A stretch of 64,000 bases of DNA from Bacteroidales bacterium (GTDB lineage Bacteria > Bacteroidota > Bacteroidia > Bacteroidales > UBA932). Under the pieces are notes generated by a model. That model made no database searches, had not been told where the DNA came from, and worked only from the letters and a program-made list of their open reading frames with translations. The stretch is from contig JAQXOE010000011.1 in assembly GCA_029098505.1 (NCBI GenBank), positions 62,001-126,000 of the forward strand, in the 5' to 3' direction. The translations under genes were made by a program, and so were the position numbers. Each line of letters opens with the position of its first letter. The stretch's first letter is position 1. This document shows, piece after piece, positions 8,989 to 16,126 of this stretch.

Positions 8989-9450
8989 CTACGCGTGAAG
9001 CTCAAAACGCTTCTCTGCAAGGGCTTCGTATTTGGTACCCGGTCTTCCGTAGTTTGCATACGGGTAGATGGATATGCCGCCGCGCGGGGTGAAGATTCCT
9101 GTCACCTCGATGTATTTCGGATCCATCAGTGCGATGAGGTCCTTCATAATCTTGTTGACGCAATCCTCGTGGAAGTCACCGTGGTTCCTGAAACTGAAAA
9201 GGTAGAGCTTAAGGCTTTTGCTTTCGACCATTTTTACGTCAGGAATATAGCTGATTCTGATTTCTGCGAAATCCGGCTGGCCTGTAATCGGGCAGAGGCT
9301 TGTGAACTCGGGGCAATTGAACCTGACCCAATAGTCATTTCCCTGATGCCTGTTCTCGAAGGTCTCGAGGACCTCGGGAGCATAGTCGCTTTTGTATTCG
9401 GTTTTCTTTCCAAGGGACTTCAACCCTTCCATTTCTCTTCCTTCTGACAT
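8989..9450 (-). CDS. queF: NADPH-dependent 7-cyano-7-deazaguanine reductase
   Basis: This 153-residue cytoplasmic enzyme reduces the nitrile preQ0 to preQ1, a step of queuosine tRNA modification. The unimodular, YkvM-type QueF features are clear. The catalytic Cys53 lies in [12 protein letters not shown] with the proton-donating Asp60 in the same motif, and the family motif [20 protein letters not shown] binds NADPH. The length fits short type I QueF. It is the last gene of a three-gene minus-strand operon, 12 bases after queC, and a terminator-like hairpin follows it. Confidence 0.97.
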   Translation of the reverse strand: MSEGREMEGLKSLGKKTEYKSDYAPEVLETFENRHQGNDYWVRFNCPEFTSLCPITGQPDFAEIRISYIPDVKMVESKSLKLYLFSFRNHGDFHEDCVNKIMKDLIALMDPKYIEVTGIFTPRGGISIYPYANYGRPGTKYEALAEKRFELHA

Positions 9451-9462
9451 AATATGACTTAT

Positions 9463-10152
9463 TTACTTGTTGTTCTTCTGTTTTGCCTCTCTCCGGGCGA
9501 GGTAGCTGTTCAAGCCTTCGTTCCTGAGTTTGCAGGAAGGGCAATGTCCGCAGCCGTCTCCAGGAACTCCGTTGTAGCAGGTCAGCGTCTCATTGCGGAT
9601 GAGGTCGAATACGCCCAGTTTGTCTGCCAGTTCCCAGGTTTCAGCCTTGTCAATCCACATAAGCGGGGTATGGATTACGAACTGGTCGTCCATCGCGAGA
9701 TTGAGGGTGACGTTCAGTGACTTGATGAAGGAATCCCTGCAGTCTGGATAGCCGCTGAAATCCGTTTGTGAAACGCCCGTCACCAGATGTTTGATGCCCC
9801 TTTCCCTGGCATATACGGCGGCTATGCTGAGGAAGAAGAGATTTCTTCCCGGTACAAAGGTATTGGGAACCGAATTCCCGGGCCTTTCCTGGTCCATTAC
9901 AATGGAAGTGTCTGTCAATGAACTGCTTCCTATCTGGCTGATAAATGAAACGTCCTGAAGATGGAAGTCAACTCCGGCTTTTTCGGCTATTGCCCTGGCC
10001 ATTTCCACTTCCTTCGAATGCTTCTGGCCGTAGAGGAAAGTGATGGTGCTGACCTTCTTGAAATTCTTCAATGCCCAGAACAGGCAGGTGGTTGAATCCT
10101 GTCCGCCGCTGAATACGACCAGCGCCTCTGAGTCTCTCATTTTCATATCCAT
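9463..10152 (-). CDS. queC: 7-cyano-7-deazaguanine synthase
   Basis: This 229-residue enzyme converts 7-carboxy-7-deazaguanine to preQ0 using ATP and ammonia. The PP-loop motif [13 protein letters not shown] sits at residues about 8-20. The C-terminal zinc site is formed by cysteines in the segment [20 protein letters not shown]. It starts two bases after the transporter gene and precedes queF. The earlier pathway genes queD and queE are not in the window. Together with the transporter, the operon could make or salvage preQ0/preQ1. Confidence 0.97.
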   Translation of the reverse strand: MDMKMRDSEALVVFSGGQDSTTCLFWALKNFKKVSTITFLYGQKHSKEVEMARAIAEKAGVDFHLQDVSFISQIGSSSLTDTSIVMDQERPGNSVPNTFVPGRNLFFLSIAAVYARERGIKHLVTGVSQTDFSGYPDCRDSFIKSLNVTLNLAMDDQFVIHTPLMWIDKAETWELADKLGVFDLIRNETLTCYNGVPGDGCGHCPSCKLRNEGLNSYLARREAKQKNNK

Positions 10153-10154
10153 AT

Positions 10155-10865
10155 TTATCTGAGTTTGAACGGATTGTACTTTATATCAACATCGTATGTG
10201 TCTATGCCCTCGATTTCCTTTACTTTCTTTACCACACAGGCTGTTACAGGCAATATGACTATTTCATACAGGGTCTTGACTATTACTTGAGTGAGCATTA
10301 TGGTTACCACTCCCTTGAAGGGCATAGTGCCTATGAAGACTATTGGAAAGAAGATGAGTGAGTCCATAAACTCTCCTACCAGTGAGGAAGCAATGGCACG
10401 GAGTCCGAAGCCCTTTCCATTGGTCGCCACCTTCATTCTGCTCATTACGAAGGCGTTGAAGGTGGAACCCACCACAAAGGCGAGAAGTGACGCCACAGTG
10501 GTTCTGGGCACAAGACGGAACAGGGTGTTGAAACTGTCCGCAACAGACTGATTTTCAGTATACATAGGCGCTGGAAGCATAGTCACAAGCTGTGACATCA
10601 ATGCCACAAAGGCGCTGAGTCCGAGGGCGATCCAGATTACCAGATGGGCTTTCTTGTAGCCATAGACCTCCGTGAGTACATCATTGACGATGTAGGAGAT
10701 AGGGAAAATGACCACACCTCCGGTCAATTGAAGCGGAAGTGACCAGACCTTCCAGGTTCTGGGTACAAAAATGTTTGATGCGATAAGGCACACCGTGAAT
10801 ACGGTTGCGAGGATGACAAAAGTCACCGACAGCGTCATACGCTGTGATTCATTCTTTTCTGACAT
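10155..10865 (-). CDS. yhhQ: Queuosine precursor transporter, YhhQ/COG1738 family
   Basis: This 236-residue inner-membrane protein has about six hydrophobic segments, including [39 protein letters not shown] and [20 protein letters not shown]. The [15 protein letters not shown] and [10 protein letters not shown] motifs mark the YhhQ/QPTR family, which imports queuosine precursors such as preQ0 and preQ1. The frame stays open to an ATG at 10994, but those 43 extra residues look non-membrane and fall in the predicted RNA leader. The ATG at 10865, preceded by AAGAAAAAAA, is preferred. It is the first gene of the operon, and queC begins two bases after its stop. Confidence 0.92.
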   Translation of the reverse strand: MSEKNESQRMTLSVTFVILATVFTVCLIASNIFVPRTWKVWSLPLQLTGGVVIFPISYIVNDVLTEVYGYKKAHLVIWIALGLSAFVALMSQLVTMLPAPMYTENQSVADSFNTLFRLVPRTTVASLLAFVVGSTFNAFVMSRMKVATNGKGFGLRAIASSLVGEFMDSLIFFPIVFIGTMPFKGVVTIMLTQVIVKTLYEIVILPVTACVVKKVKEIEGIDTYDVDIKYNPFKLR

Positions 10866-10960
10866 TTTTTTTCTTGTTTTATACGTGGTTTCAAGAACAC
10901 AGGGCCATTCCTTGTCAGGGGCCGGACCCTTGCAAGTGCGGAAAGCATTTTCCGCTTGCA
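10866..10960 (-). promoter_or_regulatory. Structured 5' leader of the queuosine operon
   Basis: The untranslated leader is about 95 nt. Its first 30 nt (10931-10960) form a long hairpin, outer stem TGCAA/TTGCA and inner stem GCGGAAA/TTTCCGC with a 4-base loop. Next, AGGGTC (10925-10930) can pair with GGCCCT (10901-10906), or AGGG can pair with the nearer CCCT (10917-10920), which are mutually exclusive. A third stem, TTCTTG/CAAGAA (10871-10897), ends just before the start codon. Queuosine transporter genes in other phyla often carry preQ1 riboswitches, but I do not recognise a known preQ1 class here. Confidence 0.45.
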
Positions 10961-10964
10961 GTCG

Positions 10965-10995
10965 CAAAATTAAGAAAAAAAGCAGAAAAGACAAA
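10965..10995 (-). promoter_or_regulatory. Promoter of the queuosine operon
   Basis: The minus strand reads TTTG (10992-10995), a 19-base spacer, then TAATTTTG (10965-10972). This is a full match to the Bacteroidetes primary-sigma promoter in both boxes and spacing. Transcription would start near 10958-10960, at the base of the leader hairpin. The -33 box sits just past the stop codon of the LysR gene. Confidence 0.7.
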
Positions 10996-10998
10996 CAA

Positions 10999-11922
10999 TC
11001 AACTCCTGAACGATGAGCAGATGTTCTCTATGCGTGCTTCCTCTGTCAATATTTCAGCGAAGGCCTGGGTCGAGCGCTTGTTGTAACTGCTTATCAGCCT
11101 GTGGATGCAGCATACTATCTCTCGCGATTCGGCCGTCTCTCCATTGCCGACGCTCAGTGGTACTGCGACGAATTCTTCCCTGCCGCTCACATCCGCTGCC
11201 GTCAGCAATGCCACCCTGTTCGAGCCGCGCAGGAGGTAGAGTATTGAATCGAGTTCATTGGAGCTGATGCAATGATTTAGGCCGCTGATATTGACGTTGA
11301 AGAAACTCTGGAACATTTCCCTGACGTGTGGCCCGCTTCCCGGCAATATCAGTCTGAAACGCTCCAGGTCATTGAAATTGACGTTGTCCCTGTCTGCAAG
11401 TATGTGGTTCCTGTCCATTATGGCGGCCAGACTGGTCCTGAAAAGTACAGAGGTGTACAACAGCGGGTCCGGTTCCTGCTGGCAGAGGCTGACAACCAGG
11501 TCGAACTCATTTGAGCGTAGCTTTTCAAGCATCTCCGTTGTGCAGCCCGTGCTGATGTGAAGCGATACGTCGGGATATTGCTCTATGTACCTGCGACAGC
11601 AGATATTGACAAAATGTCTCATTGAACTGGATACTCCTATCCTGAGAACACCGCTTATTCCATTGCGCAGATCCCTCATCTTGGTGGTGCACAGTTCGGA
11701 AACATCCAACATCTGCTGTGCGAGTGGCAACAGGGTCTCCCCTGCTTCTGTTAGTGCAACATTACGGGAGGTGCGTTCAAACAGTGTCGAACCCAGCTCA
11801 TATTCGAGCTGGCGCAGTTGCTGCGAGAGCGTTCCCTGGGTAATGTACAACTGGCGGGCAGCCTCGGTGAAATTTAAGGTCCGGGCTACCGCGATAAAAT
11901 ACTTTAGCTGGCGTAGTTCCAT
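10999..11922 (-). CDS. LysR-family transcriptional regulator
   Basis: This is a 307-residue DNA-binding regulator. The N-terminal winged helix-turn-helix (residues about 1-60) has the family pattern, including TEAARQLYITQGTLSQQLRQ, and the effector domain (about 90-300) has the periplasmic-binding-protein fold layout. It lies directly upstream of the queuosine operon on the same strand, but that operon has its own promoter, so control of it is not implied. A T-N11-A type inverted repeat at 11985-12005, 63 bases before the start codon, is a candidate autoregulatory site. The effector is unknown. Confidence 0.92.
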   Translation of the reverse strand: MELRQLKYFIAVARTLNFTEAARQLYITQGTLSQQLRQLEYELGSTLFERTSRNVALTEAGETLLPLAQQMLDVSELCTTKMRDLRNGISGVLRIGVSSSMRHFVNICCRRYIEQYPDVSLHISTGCTTEMLEKLRSNEFDLVVSLCQQEPDPLLYTSVLFRTSLAAIMDRNHILADRDNVNFNDLERFRLILPGSGPHVREMFQSFFNVNISGLNHCISSNELDSILYLLRGSNRVALLTAADVSGREEFVAVPLSVGNGETAESREIVCCIHRLISSYNKRSTQAFAEILTEEARIENICSSFRS

Positions 11923-11984
11923 TTCTTAAATCATTTATTATGAATCGTTTAACTGCAAAAATCATACCTTGCTTCTATTGATGA

Positions 11985-12005
11985 ATTCAATTGCAACCAA
12001 TGAAT
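11985..12005. promoter_or_regulatory. Candidate LysR binding site
   Basis: ATTCA (11985-11989), 11 bases, TGAAT (12001-12005) is an inverted repeat with the T-N11-A spacing typical of LysR-type sites. It lies between the LysR gene and the divergently transcribed 12047 promoter box, so it could serve either direction. Confidence 0.35.
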
Positions 12006-12046
12006 AATAATATGGAAAATGATATGTAACAGATGTTTTTTGGTTC

Positions 12047-12054
12047 TATTTTTG
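12047..12054 (+). promoter_or_regulatory. -7 promoter box for the candidate small RNA
   Basis: TATTTTTG matches TAnnTTTG exactly. Transcription would start near 12061. No convincing TTTG is found at the -33 distance. Confidence 0.45.
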
Positions 12055-12060
12055 CCTTCG

Positions 12061-12200
12061 ACAAGTAGTATTAGGGATAAATGTTGAGTATACGGGCGAC
12101 GGAAAAGTTTGGTTTGGTTTCGTTTCTCTTCAGCTATCAGGAAATCATCGTCCGTATATGGATATGGGCAACGACGGGAGGTCGGAGCCCATATTTTTTT
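12061..12200 (+). ncRNA. Candidate structured small RNA or attenuator leader
   Basis: Between a promoter box (12047-12054) and a strong terminator (12162-12200) lies about 140 nt with no plausible protein. It contains an 11-bp stem, TATACGGGCGA (12089-12099) with TCGTCCGTATA (12148-12158), closed with one G-U pair and enclosing 48 bases. The terminator hairpin follows three bases later. A second promoter box at 12230-12237 serves the next gene, so this unit would be transcribed and ended on its own. It could be a trans-acting small RNA or the aptamer and terminator of a riboswitch upstream of the repair gene. I do not recognise a known family. Evidence is structural only. Confidence 0.42.
12162..12200 (+). 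terminator. Intrinsic terminator
   Basis: ATATGGGC (12162-12169) pairs perfectly with GCCCATAT (12187-12194), and inside it CGAC (12172-12175) pairs with GTCG (12181-12184) around the loop GGGAG. A run of T follows to 12200. This is one of the clearest intrinsic terminators in the window, and it lies before, not after, the next gene. Confidence 0.75.
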
Positions 12201-12229
12201 GTTTTCCCTTTTTCTATTGCACTTTTCCC

Positions 12230-12237
12230 TATATTTG
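12230..12237 (+). promoter_or_regulatory. -7 promoter box for the AlkD-like gene
   Basis: TATATTTG matches TAnnTTTG and lies 20 bases before the ATG at 12258. It supports that start over a longer reading frame that begins upstream of the terminator. Confidence 0.55.
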
Positions 12238-12257
12238 TGTTCTTGAAATTTGTATCA

Positions 12258-13046
12258 ATGAACGCAGAAGAGATTATCGGGCTGATGGAGTCTATGGCTG
12301 ATGAGCAGCAACGAGCGGTTCTTACCCGCTTTTTCAAGACCGGCACGGGCCAGTATGGAGAAGGAGACTCTTTCCTGGGAATCAAGGTTCCCGTTACCCG
12401 CGAAGTGGTAAAGGAGGCTAAAGGTTTGCCCTTCAGTGAGATACAGACATTGCTCGACTCCCACTGGCACGAGGTGAGACTGTGCGGCTTTCTGATTTTG
12501 GTCGCTTCCTTCGAGAGTTTGTGCAAAAAGAAAGTCGCCGCCCGCCAGTCATCCGTCATTGCCCGGGATGAAATTATTCAGTTCTATCTGGACAATGCCT
12601 CCAGGGCGAACAATTGGGATCTTGTTGATTTGAGTGTCATCAAGATTATTGGCAATTGGCTGCTGCTTCCCACCTGTCTTGGCAATGAGCCCGGGAATAC
12701 CCAGCCTTCGATGAACCGTGAGTACAAGATTTCCGTACTCGACTCCCTTGCTGACAGTGACTGTCTTTGGAAGCAGAGAATGTCAATCGTCTGTACTTGG
12801 AAGACTTCGCAGAATTCCGAGCCCGAATGGTGCCGGAGGTATGCTTTGCGCCATCTGCATCACGAACACGACCTTATACACAAGGCTGTGGGCTGGATGC
12901 TTCGTGAGATGGGTTCGCGCTGTGATGTCGAACTCCTGCGGGACTTCCTGCGCGACCATTCCGGTGAAATGCCGAGGACTATGCTCCGCTATGCCATAGA
13001 AAAATTGCCCGAGGATGAAAGGCAATACTGGCTCGGCAGGCGCTGA
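12258..13046 (+). CDS. DNA alkylation repair protein (AlkD-like, HEAT repeats)
   Basis: This is a 262-residue cytoplasmic protein. The segment GEGDSFLGIKVPVTREVVKE and the later VDLSVIKIIGNWLL are typical of the AlkC/AlkD-like DNA alkylation repair family. That family uses a curved stack of HEAT-like helical repeats to excise alkylated bases. The open frame extends 59 codons upstream to 12081, but this would run through a terminator hairpin and encodes an unrelated hydrophobic stretch. The ATG at 12258, 20 bases after a promoter box, is therefore chosen. It stands alone; the next gene is convergent and begins at its stop codon. The glycosylase activity is inferred from family only. Confidence 0.88.
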   Translation: MNAEEIIGLMESMADEQQRAVLTRFFKTGTGQYGEGDSFLGIKVPVTREVVKEAKGLPFSEIQTLLDSHWHEVRLCGFLILVASFESLCKKKVAARQSSVIARDEIIQFYLDNASRANNWDLVDLSVIKIIGNWLLLPTCLGNEPGNTQPSMNREYKISVLDSLADSDCLWKQRMSIVCTWKTSQNSEPEWCRRYALRHLHHEHDLIHKAVGWMLREMGSRCDVELLRDFLRDHSGEMPRTMLRYAIEKLPEDERQYWLGRR

Positions 13047-14678
13047 TTATTTGTTTTCGAATAGCCTTTCAACCTTCCAGCATTCCTCCCTGCGCAGTCT
13101 GTATTCAGCAGTCTCGCGTATGTCGGTGGCATTGGATGCAAACTGGACCTGGTACTTGCCGACGGCGTGGAAGGCGTTGCTGACCTGATTGATCATATTC
13201 AGTTCGACTGTCTTAAGGCTGAAGTCGTCGAAGGCGTGACGGTCGAGGCCTTCTCCATTGCTCCTACCGAGGGTAATCACTGCGAAGTCGTCCTTCTCTG
13301 CGCTGGCTTTGACGAGCCCGGCCGGGATGCTGACTTCATTGAGCGAGATTCTTCCAAGTGTCGAGGCTGTACTCAGGTTGGCGAGGGCGAGCTCCACTTT
13401 GGCACTGTAATAATCCTTCAGTTCCTTGTTTACGCTGTATCCTTCAGCACTGAAGCCATCCACCAGATTAACCATATATGCCTTGTTGACGCTTCCCGAG
13501 CCTGTACCTCCGGAGATGAAGTCATAGGATGAGATGCCGAAGAGTCCAACGTTTCCGGAGCTGCTCTTCAGGGGAAGTGTCGAGTCGTGGTTTTCGAGTA
13601 GCACAATGCTCTCCGCAGCAGCCCTTCTCGCCACTTCCGCGTGGGCCTTGAGGTCTGGACGGTCGGAATATCTGTAACCATTGAAGCGTGGAGTCCTGAC
13701 CACGATACCGAGTATCCTTTTCACGCATTTGTCCAGTTCCTCAATTGGAAGAGTCTTGTTCCTGACCGCCTCAATGACTTCAAGATACTGTTCTTCGGAG
13801 CCTGGTGTCAGGAGGTCGTTGCCCGCGTAGAGCTCCTTCACCGTATTGCGCAACCCCGCATATGCCCAGTCACACATTACATAGCCATCGAAGCCCCATT
13901 CGTCGCGGAGAAGGTTCTGCAGAAGTTCCCTGCTTTCCATAGCCTGGACGCCGTTGATAGCATTGTATGAGGTCATCACTGTCCAAGGCCTGCTCTGCTT
14001 TATGGCAATCTCGAAACCCTTCAGATACAACTCGCGCAGAGCTCTGACTCCGACTCTGGAGTCATTGTCCTTTCTGCTGGTTTCCGCGTTGTTGACGGCG
14101 AAATGCTTCACTGATGTGCCTACGCCTTCGCTCTGCACGCCATTGACATAGGCGGCGGCAATATTGCCGCTCAGCAGCGGGTCCTCGGAGTAATATTCGA
14201 AATTTCTTCCGCAGAGAGGGTCGCGCTGTAGATTCATTCCCGGTGCCAGGAGCACGTCCACACCGTATTCGCGCACTTCATCTCCGATTGTCTTTCCTAC
14301 CTCGAAGACAAGTTCCTTGCTCCAGCTTGCTGCCAGGGCTGTTCCTATCGGGAACGCGGTGCAATAGTAGCTTTGGTCGTCCCCCTCCCTTGTCGGGCTG
14401 ATTCTGAGACCCGCAGGGCCGTCCGCGAGAACGGTAGGAGCGATTCCGAGACGGTCGATTCTACAGGTGGAAGCGGCTGAACCGGGAACGTAGAGTATGC
14501 TGTTGCCATAGCCGGTGAACGCTCCTTTCGAGTAGCCTACGACCATTGAGGCCTTTTCTTCAAGTGTCATTGCACTAACGACTTCGTCTATATTGTCCTT
14601 GTTCAATCTGATTTGTGCGTTCAGTTGTGGTGCCGATGCGGATACTGCCAGAAGGGCTGCTATCAATAATTTTCTCAT
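13047..14678 (-). CDS. GH3 glycoside hydrolase with apparent large internal deletion
   Basis: This is a 543-residue protein with a cleavable signal peptide (MRKLLIAALLAVSASAPQLNAQ), so exported. The GH3 barrel is intact, with predicted nucleophile Asp270 in YVMCDWAYAG, and the second domain begins normally up to the acid/base region GRSNGEGLDR. After NAFHAVGK the sequence jumps directly to YQVQFASNATDIR, which looks like the extreme C-terminus of the fibronectin III domain in full-length relatives. Such relatives are usually 750 residues or more, so roughly 200 or more residues seem missing, in frame, near 13155. Whether the product folds is doubtful. The start at 14678 is chosen for the signal peptide; an ATG at 14708 is also in frame. 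It is divergent from the barrel gene at 14768. Confidence 0.8.
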   Translation of the reverse strand: MRKLLIAALLAVSASAPQLNAQIRLNKDNIDEVVSAMTLEEKASMVVGYSKGAFTGYGNSILYVPGSAASTCRIDRLGIAPTVLADGPAGLRISPTREGDDQSYYCTAFPIGTALAASWSKELVFEVGKTIGDEVREYGVDVLLAPGMNLQRDPLCGRNFEYYSEDPLLSGNIAAAYVNGVQSEGVGTSVKHFAVNNAETSRKDNDSRVGVRALRELYLKGFEIAIKQSRPWTVMTSYNAINGVQAMESRELLQNLLRDEWGFDGYVMCDWAYAGLRNTVKELYAGNDLLTPGSEEQYLEVIEAVRNKTLPIEELDKCVKRILGIVVRTPRFNGYRYSDRPDLKAHAEVARRAAAESIVLLENHDSTLPLKSSSGNVGLFGISSYDFISGGTGSGSVNKAYMVNLVDGFSAEGYSVNKELKDYYSAKVELALANLSTASTLGRISLNEVSIPAGLVKASAEKDDFAVITLGRSNGEGLDRHAFDDFSLKTVELNMINQVSNAFHAVGKYQVQFASNATDIRETAEYRLRREECWKVERLFENK

Positions 14679-14725
14679 AAGGAGTCGCTGGTCGGAAGTT
14701 ATACTCATTTTTTTCTTTCTTACAG

Positions 14726-14741
14726 CAAATATATACTTTTG
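14726..14741. promoter_or_regulatory. Back-to-back divergent promoter boxes
   Basis: CAAATATA (14726-14733) reads TATATTTG on the minus strand for the GH3 gene. It directly abuts TACTTTTG (14734-14741) on the plus strand for the barrel gene. On the minus strand a TTTG lies 21 bases upstream of its box. RNA polymerase could not occupy both sites at once, so the two genes may be expressed alternately. Confidence 0.55.
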
Positions 14742-14767
14742 TACTTGATTAAACCAAAACCTGTATT

Positions 14768-16114
14768 ATGAAAAGAACCTTTTTCCTTGTCTTACTGCTT
14801 GTTTCTTCTTTTGTCGCCAGAGCCCAAAAGAAGGAAATTGTCAAGACAGGACTCAATTTCGGGCCTCTTCCGGCCGTTGCATATGATGCCGACAAAGGCT
14901 TTCAATACGGTGCCATCATGCAAATCTACGATTATGGTGACGGCAGCAGTTATCCTAATTATGACAATTACGCATATCTGGAATATTCACGCTTTACCAA
15001 GGGCTCTCAGCTCATCCAGTTCCAGTATGACAGCAAGGAACTCATCCCCGGTGTGCGCTGGTGTTCGGCAATCCGAATCAATCTCGATAAAGCCTTTGAT
15101 TTCTACGGCTTTAACGGTTATCAATCATATTATGACAATGACAGGATAACAGCCGGCAATGAGGGAGAAAGCTTCAGATTCACTCCTTTCTACAGAATGA
15201 TGAAGAATGATTTCTCGTTCAAGTCAGATTTCCTCGGAAGAATCAATTCCAAACTTCAGTGGGAAGCCGGAATCTTCTCCCGCTATTACCAGATAGCTGA
15301 CATAGACTACGAAAGCATCAATAAGGGTAAGGATGCATCAGCTGCATTCCCCGAAGAATGCCCTACACTCTTCAGTATCTATAGGAAGCTCGGCATTATC
15401 TCGGATAAAGAGGCTGAAGGCGGCCTTTCTTCCGGCCTCCGTCTCGGGCTTGTATATGACAGCAGGGACAAGGAAGGCGCACCATCGAGCGGTATCTGGG
15501 CTGAGGCTCACGTTACTGCGGCATTGCCCCTTGTTTCGAAGATTCCTTACTACCGTTATTCCCTCACCTGGAGACAGTATTTCCCTCTTATCGGACAGGA
15601 TGTGCTGACTTTCGCGTATCGCCTTAATTATGAGGGAAATATAGGCAAGAACGCACCTTTCTATGCTCTTCCTTATATGACGGCGATGGGCAATAAGAAC
15701 GATTATGACGGAATGGGAGGCTACAATACGACCAGAGGCATAATGCGTACAAGGGTTGTCGGTCTCGATCAGACTGCCTATACTGTCGAGCTGCGCTGGA
15801 GACCAATCAGGTTCTCTATGCTCAATCAGAATTTAGCCCTTGGCCTAAGTGCATTTAGCGATGGTTGTATGGCCACCAGAGGAGTCGAGCTTGGAGCTCT
15901 CCCTGCCTTAAGTGCCTCACCTGTGCCTGTTTATGGTACCGATAAGGACAGACCTCATATAACCTTCGGTTCCGGCCTGCGTTTCATTATGAATGAAAAT
16001 TTCATCGTTGCCTTCGAGTACGGTACTCCTCTTACTCATTTCCTGAAGAACAGTACTCTGTACAACCAGGACGGTACTGGAGCATTCTATATCAATCTGG
16101 GTTACACCTTCTGA
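14768..16114 (+). CDS. Outer-membrane beta-barrel protein (BamA/TamA-like surface antigen)
   Basis: This is a 448-residue protein with a signal peptide ending VARAQ and a C-terminal aromatic residue (NLGYTF), as expected for outer-membrane barrels. Alternating hydrophobic and aromatic strands run throughout, with motifs such as YGAIMQIYDYGDGSSYPNY, RLGLVYDSRDKEGAPSSGIW and the repeated LTFAYRLNYEG type strands seen in the C-terminal barrel of the BamA/D15 superfamily. There are no POTRA domains, so it is a barrel-only member. A clear paralogue is encoded at 35306-36559. The function is unknown; relatives are annotated as surface antigens. Confidence 0.8.
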   Translation: MKRTFFLVLLLVSSFVARAQKKEIVKTGLNFGPLPAVAYDADKGFQYGAIMQIYDYGDGSSYPNYDNYAYLEYSRFTKGSQLIQFQYDSKELIPGVRWCSAIRINLDKAFDFYGFNGYQSYYDNDRITAGNEGESFRFTPFYRMMKNDFSFKSDFLGRINSKLQWEAGIFSRYYQIADIDYESINKGKDASAAFPEECPTLFSIYRKLGIISDKEAEGGLSSGLRLGLVYDSRDKEGAPSSGIWAEAHVTAALPLVSKIPYYRYSLTWRQYFPLIGQDVLTFAYRLNYEGNIGKNAPFYALPYMTAMGNKNDYDGMGGYNTTRGIMRTRVVGLDQTAYTVELRWRPIRFSMLNQNLALGLSAFSDGCMATRGVELGALPALSASPVPVYGTDKDRPHITFGSGLRFIMNENFIVAFEYGTPLTHFLKNSTLYNQDGTGAFYINLGYTF

Positions 16115-16126
16115 TTCTGTACTCCA

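Noticed and set aside
10866..10960. Known preQ1 riboswitch class
   Set aside because: I did not find the short A-rich tail and loop pattern of the class I aptamer nor the other known classes, so it is listed only as a structured leader.
10866..10994. 43-codon N-terminal extension of the queuosine transporter
   Set aside because: It covers the structured leader and the promoter region, and is not membrane-like; the ATG at 10865 is better.
12081..12257. 59-codon N-terminal extension of the AlkD-like gene
   Set aside because: It runs through a strong terminator hairpin, ends in an unrelated hydrophobic run, and a promoter box lies just before the ATG at 12258.
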